Assembly (NCBI GenBank): GCA_009746045.1 | Contig: RPFO01000017.1 | Coordinates: 1,477,452-1,541,451, forward strand | Origin: Mesostigma viride | Lineage: Eukaryota; Streptophyta; Mesostigmatophyceae; Mesostigmatales; Mesostigmataceae | Direction: 5' to 3' | DNA: 64,000 nucleotides | In this document: one piece after another, positions 9,076-18,353 of the stretch | Layout of the letters: each line of letters begins with the position of its first letter | How positions within the stretch are numbered: position 1 is the first letter of the stretch | Notes under the pieces: generated by a model | The model's input: the letters and a program-made list of their open reading frames with translations, nothing else | What the model was told of the DNA's origin: nothing | Database searches by the model: none | Translations under genes and position numbers: made by a program

Positions 9076-9294
9076 TCAACCCACGAACATCGGCCCCATG
9101 GCCCCGCCCGCGTCCGACGCCGCCGAACTAAACGAGCCGCCCTGTGGGCGAGAAGGAGAACGGCGCCAAACCAGATAGACACCTACGGCCACGGCTACCA
9201 ACGCTACAACCGTAACCGCGCTCACACCCGGTTGCGCGTTGCGCTGTCGCCCATTGTTTGGCTCATTGTTTGGTATGGAATGCGGATTGATCAT
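9076..9294 (-). CDS. Small single-pass membrane protein
   Basis: 72 residues with a polar Asn/Pro-rich N-terminus, one hydrophobic segment (VSAVTVVALVAVAVGVYLVW) followed by RR, and a Ser/Gly-rich tail. It is convergent with the DUF5832-type gene, seven bases apart. It is probably a virion membrane protein; no family is recognised. Confidence 0.6.
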   Translation of the reverse strand: MINPHSIPNNEPNNGRQRNAQPGVSAVTVVALVAVAVGVYLVWRRSPSRPQGGSFSSAASDAGGAMGPMFVG

Positions 9295-9342
9295 GGCTCG
9301 TATACTTGTATATTCAATAATAAAATGAGTGAACCCGACGCA

Positions 9343-9852
9343 TTAACATCTGCACAACTCCTCTCCAGGTTGTAGATTCGATGTCGAGTAGTACGGCCTC
9401 CCGCACCCCCTGCACATGACCATGTACTGCCTGGGCGACTCCTGGCAAAAGCACTCCACCCACGTGTCGCACGGTAGGTGGACGGCCAGATTAAACTCGT
9501 CCGGCGTGATCGATTGCACCTTCGTCGGATTTTCGCCGTCGTCAAACGTCTTTATAATCAGCACGTCACCGCTGATGGGGCGTGACAGCACCTTGCTCGC
9601 CAAGGTGTTTTTCCCCTTGTCCGGGTTGGCAAAGTACACGCCCACGGAGACGGGCGTCTTAATGGACAGCGGCTTGAAGATGTCGTACAGCTCGGGCCTG
9701 CCCCCCAGTTTGTTTGCGATCTCTTCGTAGCTCCACGCAACTTTCATGGAGTGGAAGGTCACGCAATCCAGCGACTGCTGAGGGATGACCACGCAATTGG
9801 GGCCGTTTAAGGTGTCATCATTGTTATCGCTCCTACTTATTATATCCCACAT
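9343..9852 (-). CDS. Hypothetical protein with a C-terminal zinc-ribbon-like end
   Basis: 169 residues if started at ATG 9852; an upstream in-frame ATG at 9948 would overlap the divergent gene. The C-terminus has C-x-C, then MCRGCG and LCRC, a likely zinc-binding set. The middle is mixed alpha/beta. The start codon shares the four bases CATG (9850-9853) with the divergent gene at 9851. Function unknown. Confidence 0.6.
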   Translation of the reverse strand: MWDIISRSDNNDDTLNGPNCVVIPQQSLDCVTFHSMKVAWSYEEIANKLGGRPELYDIFKPLSIKTPVSVGVYFANPDKGKNTLASKVLSRPISGDVLIIKTFDDGENPTKVQSITPDEFNLAVHLPCDTWVECFCQESPRQYMVMCRGCGRPYYSTSNLQPGEELCRC

Positions 9853-10216
9853 GTCTCGTCCCAGAGCCCCGTTCACGGCGAGCCGTGCGTACTCAATGTC
9901 TAGAGAATCCGAACGAGGCAGCCGCGCGGTCGAGGACAGGCTCCTCAACGCGGCGGAGACTATAATTGAGTCCAGCGCTCGCCAGGGACGACAGTTCGCC
10001 TTCTACACGGTCCCTGTCTACCAGTTCGGACTGCCCATGTACTCGCCCACGGAGATAGTGAAGCACGTGGGCAAACGGCTGTTCAGGAGGGGGTTCAGGA
10101 TAAAGCAGGTGGGGAAATGCGCCCTGTATATCGAGTGGGGGCCAGAGAAGAAGGCGGAAAGCAAGACGAGCAATACCACAACGTCCTCCTCGGACGCCGT
10201 GCGCAGATTGGGATAG
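9851..10216 (+). CDS. Giant-virus conserved protein of DUF5759 type
   Basis: 121 residues. The core (about 35-95) has AFYTVPVYQFGLPMYSP, a helix with VGKRLFRRGFRIKQVG, and the end strand ALYIEWG. This is the pattern of the DUF5759 family of nucleocytoplasmic viruses as I recall it (a VP-x2-x-GxPxY block, a GF-x-V turn and an ISW end strand). The C-terminus is Ser/Thr/Lys-rich. Function unknown. Confidence 0.75.
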   Translation: MSRPRAPFTASRAYSMSRESERGSRAVEDRLLNAAETIIESSARQGRQFAFYTVPVYQFGLPMYSPTEIVKHVGKRLFRRGFRIKQVGKCALYIEWGPEKKAESKTSNTTTSSSDAVRRLG

Positions 10217-10630
10217 CGCTCAGCCACAACCGCGGACGCTGTGGACTACCCACAAAACAATGAGACCGAGCATGAGTTCGCCAATTGTTTCTTCATTAAA
10301 AATAAGTAAGTCAATTCCCATTTCATCCAGAACATTCCTCAACGACAGAATTCCTACCGCATCACTAGCTGTCTTCAACGCCCGGGGTGGGCACCGGGGT
10401 TGTTGGGGAGTACGGATCGCACGGCCAACGAATTAGCCGACCACGCTGGATGCGCCCTAAATACAGATGTCATGACAGGCAGCGCTTTACCATATCCCCT
10501 GCATTTTATTTGAATGCTACCTATAGACAATGGACGCCCCCATGGGATGTGTGCGCGCGCACACGCGGTTCATGCAGAGTGGAGCCCGGCACACCGTGTT
10601 CGTGCACGTCGCATCTACTGCGCGCAACGT
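10217..10630. other. Noncoding gap, possible remnant of an RNase H-like gene
   Basis: No intact gene is seen. On the plus strand, 10380-10513 reads as a short open end with STDRTANELADHAG before a TGA at 10511-10513. This resembles the last catalytic helix of an RNase H, but the rest of the domain is not found. The resemblance is weak. The remainder is AT-rich and without repeats. Confidence 0.3.
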
Positions 10631-12757
10631 CTAGCTGGGCATGCTGTCGTTGAAGGCAGCGTTCATGTCGGGGTTCTCCATGTCGAAGTCCACGCCGTAG
10701 ACGTAGAAGCCCCTCTTACGGTGCATGGAGTTGCGTGGGTAGGTCTTTGTGACCTTCTCGAAGACCACGCGGATGCGGAACTCGGAGAACACGTGCTTGT
10801 AGTAGTCATCGTCGAGCGTCGCCTTGAGACGCCTGTCGCGCCCCATCAGCCACTCCTGGTACTTGCGCTGGAAGATCTCCCACGGCACGTAGAGCTCGTC
10901 GCCCCTCTCCACCCACGACACGGTGGTCAGGAAGGTCATGAGGGGGTTGGTGGACTGCTGGGACTCGTTCCTCCACGCGTGGAACTCGGGGGGGAGGATC
11001 TCGTGCACCTCCCTCGCGCCCAGCTTCTGCGTGAACGCGCGGAAGGCGCGGTTGCCCTTGACGATGATCAGGCCCATGTCACGCTCGATCTTCTTGTCCA
11101 TCATGGTGTCCTGCCCCTGCGGCTTCTTGTCGAACGGGAAGATGATGAGCCGGCGAAACACGGCGCCAGCGTTGTCGCCCTTCCAGAAGGCACGGTTGCC
11201 GGCAGCCAGGAAAGGCGCCTTCCACACGGCCGACACCGCGTCCTTGTGCTTGCGCGCCATGTTAAGGCGCTCCCCGCTGACCAGCGAGAGGAACTCGGAC
11301 TGGGAGAGCGAGAACGACTCGTTCAGCTCGTAGCTGTATATGGCGAACTTGTCCAGGTGCTGCGACAGGCCGAACACCGACTCGATGTTGTTGGACACCA
11401 CGCCCGCGTCTTCGCCGTACAGCAACTCGACGATCTTCACGAGCGTGGACTTGCCCGAGCCGGCTATTCCCTTGAAGTACGCCATGACGTCGTTGCCGGA
11501 CAGCTCCTTGGTGTCGTACAGCATCCTGCCCACGCACAGCGCCCAGTAGGCGTTGACAACGAGGGGTCCGAACTCCTGGTCGTCCAGGATCTTGTGCACC
11601 GGCTCGACCGCGATGTCCTGCCACCCCCCCGTCTCGTAGTCACCCTTGAACTGGTCGTCCTCGAACAGGTCCAGCGGCAGGGTGATGTCGGGGAAGTACC
11701 TGCACGCGCCCACATCGTCCGACAGGTCCTCGGCCGGGTACGGATAGAAACAGTCGTCGTCCGCCTTGTATATCCCGTTATTGAACGCGAATACGTGGCG
11801 GTCGCGCGGTCGGACGGGGAAGTCGCACGTGGACGAGCAGCTGATGACCTCGATGACCTTCTTGCGCGTGCCGGCCTCGCGCGTGGCCATCCTCCACAGG
11901 ACGGGTTCCTGCATGTCCGTCTCCTTCGCCACCCACTCGGTGACGGTGGTGAATCGCTCCCAGTAGTGCGTGTCGTGCCCTTCGGCGGTCTTGACGCGCC
12001 TGTAGACCCCCTCGTCCCCATCCGGACCTCTGCGCACCCCTGCCACATACCACTTGTTGGTGAGGATCACGAGCAGCTTCTGGAAATCGTTGATCTCTCC
12101 GCAGCCGCCGCTGAGCCGCACCATCATCTTCACGAGCTGCTCGCGCACCTTCGGAGATACGCGTGTCTCCATGATGCTGCAGATGCCCTCCCTCATGGTG
12201 AAAATGCGGGCACTTGCGTTGTACATCACCTCCATCATGGAGAAGTCCTGCACCTCCTCCATCCTGGCCACGACGGCGTGCAGCCTCGAAATAGCGGCCG
12301 TCATGCGCTTGTTGAGACGCTCGTAGACCCCCTCCACGTCCTGGCAGTGGTATGCGGTGTCCAGGCACTCGGACAGCTTAAATCTGAGGTCATCCTCCTC
12401 CTCCATGGCTTCGGGGGCGGGGTTGTAAAGTCCAAAAACGTCACTCAAAATGTCCGCGGGGTGCGCATCCACCACTCCAGTCTTCACCATGCGTGCAAAA
12501 TCGAGGCAGCGCGCAGTGTCGTATCTCGCGACCTCCGTGATGAACCCTACCACGCTCTCTTCGTCTGCCAGGAGCCCCCTGAACTCCCGCATTGAAAAGG
12601 CGGGCTGGTCGGGTGCATCGGACGCCTGCCCCCCGCGCTGTGAGTTTTCATGGGGAATGCTGGAATGCCCAGGGGATCCTGGCTGAGAGTGCGTATCTCC
12701 GCCATTTTCGGACTCTTCGCCGACCCTCCTTCGTTTGTTTCCATTGTCTGAATCCAT
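10631..12757 (-). CDS. D5-type superfamily 3 helicase/ATPase
   Basis: 708 residues, unbroken. Walker A is GIAGSGKST (430-438), followed by the SF3 B-motif region (FAIYSYELNE), the sensor block PFLAAGNRAFW and the arginine-finger region AVFRRLIIFPFD. Residues about 320-420 correspond to the D5_N region preceding the helicase. The N-terminal 300 residues show no recognisable primase motif, which fits the presence of a separate PrimPol gene at 1.7-3.2 kb. It is a hexameric helicase essential for genome replication in this phylum. The N-terminal tail is polar and disordered-looking. Confidence 0.93.
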   Translation of the reverse strand: MDSDNGNKRRRVGEESENGGDTHSQPGSPGHSSIPHENSQRGGQASDAPDQPAFSMREFRGLLADEESVVGFITEVARYDTARCLDFARMVKTGVVDAHPADILSDVFGLYNPAPEAMEEEDDLRFKLSECLDTAYHCQDVEGVYERLNKRMTAAISRLHAVVARMEEVQDFSMMEVMYNASARIFTMREGICSIMETRVSPKVREQLVKMMVRLSGGCGEINDFQKLLVILTNKWYVAGVRRGPDGDEGVYRRVKTAEGHDTHYWERFTTVTEWVAKETDMQEPVLWRMATREAGTRKKVIEVISCSSTCDFPVRPRDRHVFAFNNGIYKADDDCFYPYPAEDLSDDVGACRYFPDITLPLDLFEDDQFKGDYETGGWQDIAVEPVHKILDDQEFGPLVVNAYWALCVGRMLYDTKELSGNDVMAYFKGIAGSGKSTLVKIVELLYGEDAGVVSNNIESVFGLSQHLDKFAIYSYELNESFSLSQSEFLSLVSGERLNMARKHKDAVSAVWKAPFLAAGNRAFWKGDNAGAVFRRLIIFPFDKKPQGQDTMMDKKIERDMGLIIVKGNRAFRAFTQKLGAREVHEILPPEFHAWRNESQQSTNPLMTFLTTVSWVERGDELYVPWEIFQRKYQEWLMGRDRRLKATLDDDYYKHVFSEFRIRVVFEKVTKTYPRNSMHRKRGFYVYGVDFDMENPDMNAAFNDSMPS

Positions 12758-12861
12758 AAATCGGACAGCCCCTGAGCGTGTGTTGCATGCACTTGTGGAT
12801 GGGTGGGGGTGTGTCTTGTCTCATTCTCCATTCATTCTCCATACATATACAACACAAATTT

Positions 12862-13112
12862 CTGCAGATCTAGTCGAACAACCGGCGACAGGGCCTTGCT
12901 GACGTGTCACCCGGATCTCGACCAAGATCTCTGGGTGTGTGGCTGAAGATCCGCGGGAAGATCTCAGATCTTACACGTCACCCCCTGAAAAGATCTTGCT
13001 GACTCGCCATATGCGTCAGAGATCTCTGTCCAGTTACAGATCTCTGACTCATCGTACGGCCAGCTGAGATCTCGCCAAGATCTGTGTGACTAGACAACTG
13101 GCATGGATCTAG
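12862..13112. repeat. AGATCT-rich intergenic cluster
   Basis: Ten AGATCT palindromes lie within about 250 bases between the divergent D5 and KilA-N genes, plus several GATC half-forms (AAGATCC, GGATCT). Spacing is irregular, unlike the 46-bp array at 4831. The flanks (12758-12861 and 13113-13244) hold no gene. It may be a regulatory or origin region, since it lies between two divergent genes. Confidence 0.85.
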
Positions 13113-13244
13113 ATCTCTTGCGGCGTCATCCGTCGGTTACGCCACACATGCACTTTCAAAAAAGGGGCAAGGGTAAAAGGCATTGTCACAGTCAAAAAAG
13201 ACACACAATCCGCCATAGCCCCCTCCCAGTCGCCTGTTTTTCTC

Positions 13245-14224
13245 ATGGATTCCGAGATAAGGGTCCATTTCGAGGAGTGCTTTTTGCTGCAGTACGATGA
13301 TGGTCTGTATTATTATTACAGGCTGAACCCTGAACTGGATGGCAAGGGCTTCCAGGTGGACACGCGTGCTACCGTGCGGGTCCGCAAGTCGGATCTAAAG
13401 TTTAACGGCCCCGAGCTCATGCACTCTCTTTCTAACGGCACCAAGCCCTTCAAGGACTTTTTGGGAGACGAACGCGTGCTCCGTTACATAAGAAAGGTGG
13501 GGGGGAGCGGGGACCCCAACGCTTTTTACAACGTTAACATCAACGGCACAACACACAAGGTGTCCAGAAATGTTATGGATGTGTGTGACTGCCTGGGAAT
13601 CTCCACACCTCCAGTGTGGATACACGCTCTGCTGGCCCAGAAGCTCGGTGAATGGGTGGAGCCGATGTGCCTGGTGTTCGCCATGAATTTGGTGGAGAAG
13701 ATCGCGTGCGATAACAAGCAGAAGGTGCTCGACGACCCTCTCGGATCCCTTGCTTACCAGAACGGTTTCGAGAAGACAGAAGACAAGGCTGTTGTGGAGG
13801 CGTCCGACGGCACCACCTATCGCCTGCCAACGGGGCGGGTGGGAGCGCGCGCAAGAGGGCGGCCAAGGAGGCATTCCAGGCACACACGGGCGAGTCGGTC
13901 AGCAACAAGGTGCAGTGCACTGACCTGGAAAGTGTGCGCGCGGAGCTGCAGATGAACGAGATGAGACGCATGTCGGACATCAACATCAGGCAGATGGAGC
14001 GCACGGCATTGTACCACCTGACATGCGTGGAGAGCGAGACGCGCCTCAAGCGTTTCAGGCACATGCTGGACATGATCAGGGTGTTCTACGAGTCCGAGGA
14101 CAGCCCCGGTCCCATTTGCATGGATGATGACGAGGCAGCCCGCTGCAACGTCCTTTTCAAGAACGTGTTCTTTGAGGCATTCTCTGCGGGGGAGACCTTC
14201 GTGGCAAGTTCTCAGATGCACTGA
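13245..14224 (+). CDS. KilA-N-like DNA-binding protein, split by one frame change
   Basis: ATG 13245. Residues about 60-155 resemble a divergent KilA-N domain, ending in VWIHALLAQKLGEWVEPMC and FAMNLVEKI, the equivalent of the family HP-L-x-IA-x-W-x-SP helix. The frame changes near 13830 in a G-rich stretch; the second frame continues to 14224 as a charged helical C-terminus with RMSDINIRQMERTALYHL. KilA-N proteins bind DNA and are often present in several copies in large viruses. Confidence 0.65.
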
Positions 14225-14266
14225 ACAGTTCAGATCTCGGTAATAATTTTAACATTGTTGTGTATT

Positions 14267-14278
14267 GTATAATACCAA
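14267..14278 (+). promoter_or_regulatory. TATAAT-type promoter box
   Basis: GTATAATACCAA lies just before the ATG at 14281. The same 12 bases occur at 43224-43235 before the ATG at 43248. Related TATAAT boxes are at 7849, 29053 and, on the minus strand, 53456-53461. Confidence 0.45.
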
Positions 14279-14280
14279 TC

Positions 14281-14601
14281 ATGGACTCAATGGTTGCTCA
14301 AGACGCACTGTCCTCAGCCACATCCATATTCTCAACACTCGTCCCGTTCGTCCTTCTCACAGACTTCCCGACGGACGTCCCACTCGTAAAGTCTATCATT
14401 GTGTTTGCGGGCGCTTACAGAGCCGTACCTAAAATCGATGTATCTATCTTGATAACGGGGTTGTACTTCCTCGCGCAGGCCATTTTGCCAGACATTAAGA
14501 ACAAACTAGTTCCCGCGGTGAACACTAACACAGGGGCGGCAGGACAGCCGGGAGCATCACATGGCAACGTTCAGCGACCTCCCGCCCGAGCTGGTAGATA
14601 A
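14281..14601 (+). CDS. Small two-pass membrane protein
   Basis: 106 residues from ATG 14281. Two hydrophobic segments are seen, around IFSTLVPFVLLTDFP and VSILITGLYFLAQAI, followed by an Asn/Gly-rich tail. A GTATAATACCAA box lies at 14267-14278, just upstream. The 3' end overlaps the F-box gene by 41 bases. No family is recognised. Confidence 0.6.
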   Translation: MDSMVAQDALSSATSIFSTLVPFVLLTDFPTDVPLVKSIIVFAGAYRAVPKIDVSILITGLYFLAQAILPDIKNKLVPAVNTNTGAAGQPGASHGNVQRPPARAGR

Positions 14602-15516
14602 GATATTCAGTTCCTTGCCCGCTGCGGACGTGTGCAGGTCCCGGGTGTCCAACGAGACCAACCAGGTGTTCAAGGATTACTTCTCAGGGGTTCACTTTTT
14701 GACACAGGTGCCAAACGACCCGCGATTCGACGTACCGGACGACGGCGTGATGTCCGTGCTCGGACAGGTAACCAGTTACCTGAAGGTGTATGGGATCAAG
14801 AGCGTCTTGCAGTGCATGCGCAAGGTGGAAAACAGGTATTACACCATCCAGGGGATGGAGGAGACGTACATCCGGTACGTGCTAGAGGCGGTCAACCACC
14901 TGTTCCCTCGTACGCCTACGGGTGAGCGCATCACGATCGGCACCGCGCACGACGTTTACTCCATCCCCGCCAGCCTCGAGGATGCCGGTCATCGGCGAGT
15001 GTCCAGGGAGGCGGCGGATGGTCTCAAGAAACTGCAGGAGGTGTTGTGGGGGGGCGTCAGAGAACCGCGTGGGTACGCGGCCGGCACGCGTTCGTACATA
15101 ACTCCCGACGATCACAAGCAGTACGCCCACATGAACGCGTGGCTGCCGTCCCTCGACGGCGGCGGCAAGCGCGTGTGTTTTGCATCGACAGCATGCACAG
15201 GATGTGGGGCGTCGTCCCGTCTCGGTCGTTCATTTGCCTCAAGGACATCGCGGTGATGGTGGACAGGCGGGGTGAGGCGTACGTGACCCAGGCATGGAAC
15301 GACGCGTTCGACCTGGAGCTGACGTACTTCAACACCGACCCGATTCTCGCCATGTCGCGGTGGACGCCCGCCAACCGTTGTTTGTTCTGCAATCGCTGGC
15401 TGAATAGGCCATTCGACTGGTTCAGGCGAAGCGGCAGCGGGTGTCGCAGCAGGTACGCGAGGGGCATCGACCGTTTCAGCAACACCAGGACTGCCTTGGT
15501 GGAGGTCGACATTTGA
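14561..15516 (+). CDS. F-box-like protein, split by one frame change
   Basis: The N-terminus LPPELVDKIFSSLPAADVCR (residues 7-26) is a typical F-box helix set, which recruits substrates to SCF ubiquitin ligases through Skp1. The first frame gives about 205 convincing residues and changes near 15170. The other frame continues to 15516 with FCIDSMHRMWG and a Cys/Trp-rich C-terminus (CLFCNRWLNRPFDWF), as often seen in giant-virus F-box proteins. The break is a one-base change outside a long homopolymer. Confidence 0.7.
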
Positions 15517-15532
15517 CTCGTGCGGTCGAAGG

Positions 15533-16243
15533 ATGCGTAAATATATGTGTGCCTACAGTGTGGTAATGTATCGTTTCATGAAAACGGGGGTGGTGGGGCC
15601 TTACCCAACCTACGACATCAGCGAGACGGCAAAGGGCACGGTCGACGCGCTCATCTGCAACCTGCTTTCAGTCGCTTGCGAACGAGCGGGGCAGTTCGTA
15701 TTGCACAATGCCGAGCAGGTGCGCGACAAACACGTGGTCGGCATCCTCCACGCGGCCTTGTTGGCGGAGACCATCACGTACATGGAGCGCCCGTCGCTGG
15801 AGGACGAGGTGGCGGCGGTCAAACAGATTATTGACATGGGTGACCTGATGGAGGAAGACGAGTTTGACGAGGAGGAGGAGGAGGAGTTCAGCGACGAAGA
15901 GGAGGAAGAGGAAGGAGAGGGGGATGGAACGGAGGAGGAGGAGGAGGATGGAGAGGATGGCGAGGAAGAAGAGGAAGAAGAGGGCGATGGGATGGAGGAG
16001 GACGACGGCATAGAGACGGACGCGCACGGCCTCCCCATGCCCACTTGCAAGTGCTCGCCGTGTGCCGACATGGTGACGGCGCACGTGCGGTGGGAGTTGT
16101 GGGAGCCGTCCGACCCGTTGCTGATAAACCTAAAAAGGAGCATACCTAAAATTGGAGCCACCGCGTTCGTTTCTATACTCGACAGCTCTTCCGAGGAGGA
16201 GGAGGAATCTGACGAGGATGATGAGGACAATGTTGAATGTTAA
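15533..16243 (+). CDS. Histone H2B-like histone-fold protein with a long acidic tail
   Basis: 236 residues. Residues 8-85 match the order of an H2B histone fold: a first helix YSVVMYRFMK (compare H2B YSIYVYKVLK), a loop, then DISETAKGTVDALIC (compare GISSKAMSIMNSFV), a long second helix with ACERAGQFVLHN, and a third helix with VVGILHAALLAETIT. Residues about 100-165 are almost pure Glu/Asp, and the C-terminus is again acidic with a CKCSPC pair between. A normal H2B has a basic N-tail; this one lacks it and is acidic, so it may work as a histone chaperone-like or decoy subunit. The assignment is from my own alignment by eye. Confidence 0.65.
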   Translation: MRKYMCAYSVVMYRFMKTGVVGPYPTYDISETAKGTVDALICNLLSVACERAGQFVLHNAEQVRDKHVVGILHAALLAETITYMERPSLEDEVAAVKQIIDMGDLMEEDEFDEEEEEEFSDEEEEEEGEGDGTEEEEEDGEDGEEEEEEEGDGMEEDDGIETDAHGLPMPTCKCSPCADMVTAHVRWELWEPSDPLLINLKRSIPKIGATAFVSILDSSSEEEEESDEDDEDNVEC

Positions 16244-16253
16244 ACACTCTTAA

Positions 16254-16995
16254 TTAATCATTTATCGATAAAGTGCACGTCTCGCTTTCGGCGCACCCGC
16301 ACTGACACGGGAGCGGGAAAAACGATTTGCCCTGTTCGCACAGGTTCCATCGCAGCATGTTGTTATCATTGCACGTGGTCCACATGCCCATTTTCTTGCG
16401 CACGTTGTTTATTAGGTTGATGCACGGGTACACACCGAAGGGGCACGTCTCCTCGTGCTCCTTTATGGCCGCGAGGGGCAGCGTGATCCTGCATCCGTCG
16501 TTCTCTAGAAAGTATTTGCACGGGAAGTAGCGGCACTCGCTCTTGTGGACGCCGACGTCCTTACGGTACACCATCTCCGTGCACCCGTACGCGCGGTTGG
16601 GACAGGCCAGCTTCTTGAATCCGCACGTGGCCGCGTGGGTGCGCAGATTGGCGTGCGTGCCCGTCGCAGGACACCCGTTAGGGGAGTAATGGCATTTCCT
16701 CAGGAGATCGCACGTCATGGAGCCGACCTTCACGTTGGGGCGGAACAGGTAGCGGTGCCAGGCCCCCCTGCACATATGCACCTGCCCGACACGGACGCGG
16801 ACGGCCCCCCCTGTCCTTCTGTTTCGCTATGAGCTGCTTCATGCACGGGGATCTGCACACCATGGCCTCGCACTTGCCCTCCTGCACCCGCGTGTTGCAC
16901 TCTATAACGACGGGGTCGATCAGGGCGTTCAGACAGATCGAGCAGTTAAGGTCCTCGGGACTGACCACGATCTTCTGCCCGTCCACCAAGTCCAT
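16254..16995 (-). CDS. RING/TRAF-type zinc-finger protein, split by one frame change
   Basis: The start at 16995 gives a RING-like block: CSICLNALIDPVVIEC, then CEAMVCRSPC. The frame changes in a run of seven C at 16805-16811. The second frame has TRAF-type zinc fingers: CHYSPNGCPATGTHANLRTH, CPNRAYGCTEMVYRKDVGVH, FPCKYFLENDGC and HEETCPFGVYPC. The layout RING then TRAF fingers is that of E3 ubiquitin ligases such as TRAF and SIAH relatives. Here one base too many in the run would explain the break. It may redirect host ubiquitination. Confidence 0.8.
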
Positions 16996-17128
16996 GGCGT
17001 CCGCGGAGTCCGCGCCCCAGGACGAAATGTACCTGATCCCCTATTGGGGTGGCGTGATCAACGCGTATGGGAGCTTCCTGGACCACCCGGAACTAGGTGC
17101 CAAGCTATTCGCGCGAGACGTCAGGTGA
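16994..17128 (+). CDS. Possible small protein
   Basis: 44 codons from ATG 16994, sharing a CATG start with the divergent RING/TRAF gene. It reads MASAESAPQDEMYLIPYWGG at its start. It overlaps the 3' end of the antisense DUF5760-type gene by 24 bases. It has protein-like composition but no family, and may be chance. Confidence 0.3.
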   Translation: MASAESAPQDEMYLIPYWGGVINAYGSFLDHPELGAKLFARDVR

Positions 17129-17596
17129 GGACTGCTCTTCGCCACCGTCCGCGTCGTCCCGAATCTCCCCCTCTTCCAATGGCTCTTGTCGAGCCCGGCG
17201 TCCGGTGTCCGCCTTCTGCTTCTGCCTCCTCAGTCTGGCCACCTCCTCGCCCACCTCCACGTTGCTTATGTACTCCCAGCACTCGTGCGCTCTCTCCTCG
17301 CCCCCATCGCCCTCGAAGTAGGAAGCCAGACGCTGCAGGTAGTCCGCCTTCTTGGGCGCCGTCCTCTTCCTCGCCCTCTTAACCACGAGCCTGTCCTGCG
17401 TCCCCGAGATGTTGCAGGCGTCCACGCCGGCGGAGACCATGCTCTGGATGATGGTCCCCTCCAGATCGGTCCTGCGCTTCCTGAGAGGCAGCAGCTCCTT
17501 GCTGGCCCTTTTCATCGCGTCGTCGATCTCGATGTACTCTGACGTCATGGTCCGCATGTTGCGCCTCCAATCTTCCACCACGAGTGCCGTGTCCAT
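17105..17596 (-). CDS. Giant-virus conserved protein of DUF5760 type
   Basis: 163 residues. Residues 8-125 match the DUF5760 pattern as I recall it: a helix with W-x-R then IDDAMKRASKELLPLRKRR, an M-x-G-x-D-x-CN-I turn (MVSAGVDACNIS), a strand with a K/R-rich stretch, and a helix ADYLQRLASYFEG. The C-terminus is acidic and disordered-looking. Function is unknown; such proteins are found in several giant-virus lineages. Confidence 0.75.
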   Translation of the reverse strand: MDTALVVEDWRRNMRTMTSEYIEIDDAMKRASKELLPLRKRRTDLEGTIIQSMVSAGVDACNISGTQDRLVVKRARKRTAPKKADYLQRLASYFEGDGGEERAHECWEYISNVEVGEEVARLRRQKQKADTGRRARQEPLEEGEIRDDADGGEEQSSPDVSRE

Positions 17597-17669
17597 CGTG
17601 CAGGTCGGGGGTCATCCTACTGGACAGCGGCGACCTTTATTTGCCCGCTATAAACGCACCGCCGCGCGG

Positions 17670-18341
17670 TCAGACGCCGAACACGTTGGCCGATCCGGGG
17701 GCACCCCACACGTTACCGCTCGCAGTGCCCCCCGTCTCTCCCCAGATGCCCATCGAGGAGGCCGGGGCCACGGCGGGGAAGCCGTAGATGCCCCCTCCGC
17801 TCATGTCGACGGCCTGCGTGGGCAGGGTGTAGCGCGGGTCCATAAGCAGAGTGCCGTCCGTGAGCATCTGTCCGAAGGCGCCCCGGGTCGCGAGCCCTAT
17901 CGTGCCCCAGTTACTGGTGCCGACGGGCGCGGGGATGTACGGCCGCAGCATCTGGATGTCCTGCACGGGGAAGTCCTTGGCATTGGACGTGATGAAGCCG
18001 ACGCCCACCTTGTGGTCGTCCAGAGTGGCCCCCACGACGTCCGCCGGCTGCGGCAGTCTCTCGGCTCCGAACGCCATCTGCGAGTCGAAGGTGCTTCCGT
18101 AGTCGAGACCCATTCCCCTGGCCTTCGTGTCGATGTTGAACACGTCATAGGCGCTGGACGGGATGATGACCGACTCGGTCCCCAGGGTGTCCGCCATGGA
18201 GGATGTCAGGCTCTGGAACGCCTCGTCTCCGCAGATGGTGTCGTACACTTCCGGCCTGGACGTGACCCCGATGTACTCGTCGCTCCTGTTCATTACGGGA
18301 TTGCAGCGTGAAGACATCATGGTGGCTTGTTTGGAATACAA
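17670..18341 (-). CDS. Hypothetical protein, possible virion protein
   Basis: 223 residues, rich in Gly, Ala, Ser and Thr in the C-terminal third (MSGGGIYGFPAVAPAS) and ending NVFGV. No Cys-rich or catalytic motif. TTTATT at 17637 on the plus strand would be AATAAA for this gene. The composition suggests a structural protein; no family is recognised. Confidence 0.65.
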   Translation of the reverse strand: MYSKQATMMSSRCNPVMNRSDEYIGVTSRPEVYDTICGDEAFQSLTSSMADTLGTESVIIPSSAYDVFNIDTKARGMGLDYGSTFDSQMAFGAERLPQPADVVGATLDDHKVGVGFITSNAKDFPVQDIQMLRPYIPAPVGTSNWGTIGLATRGAFGQMLTDGTLLMDPRYTLPTQAVDMSGGGIYGFPAVAPASSMGIWGETGGTASGNVWGAPGSANVFGV

Positions 18342-18353
18342 TACCCAGAGAAA

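Noticed and set aside
10514-12595. A long open frame of 693 codons on the plus strand opposite the D5 gene
   Set aside because: It is the antisense of a clearly conserved helicase, is very rich in His, Val, Leu and Arg as expected of a shadow in GC-rich DNA, and has no motif.
15610-16230. A poly-Ser open frame on the minus strand
   Set aside because: It is the antisense of the Glu-rich tail of the histone-like protein, where GAG codons read as CTC or TCC.
17352-18311. A 319-codon open frame on the plus strand
   Set aside because: It is the antisense of the DUF5760-type gene and the protein at 17670-18341, with shadow-like composition.
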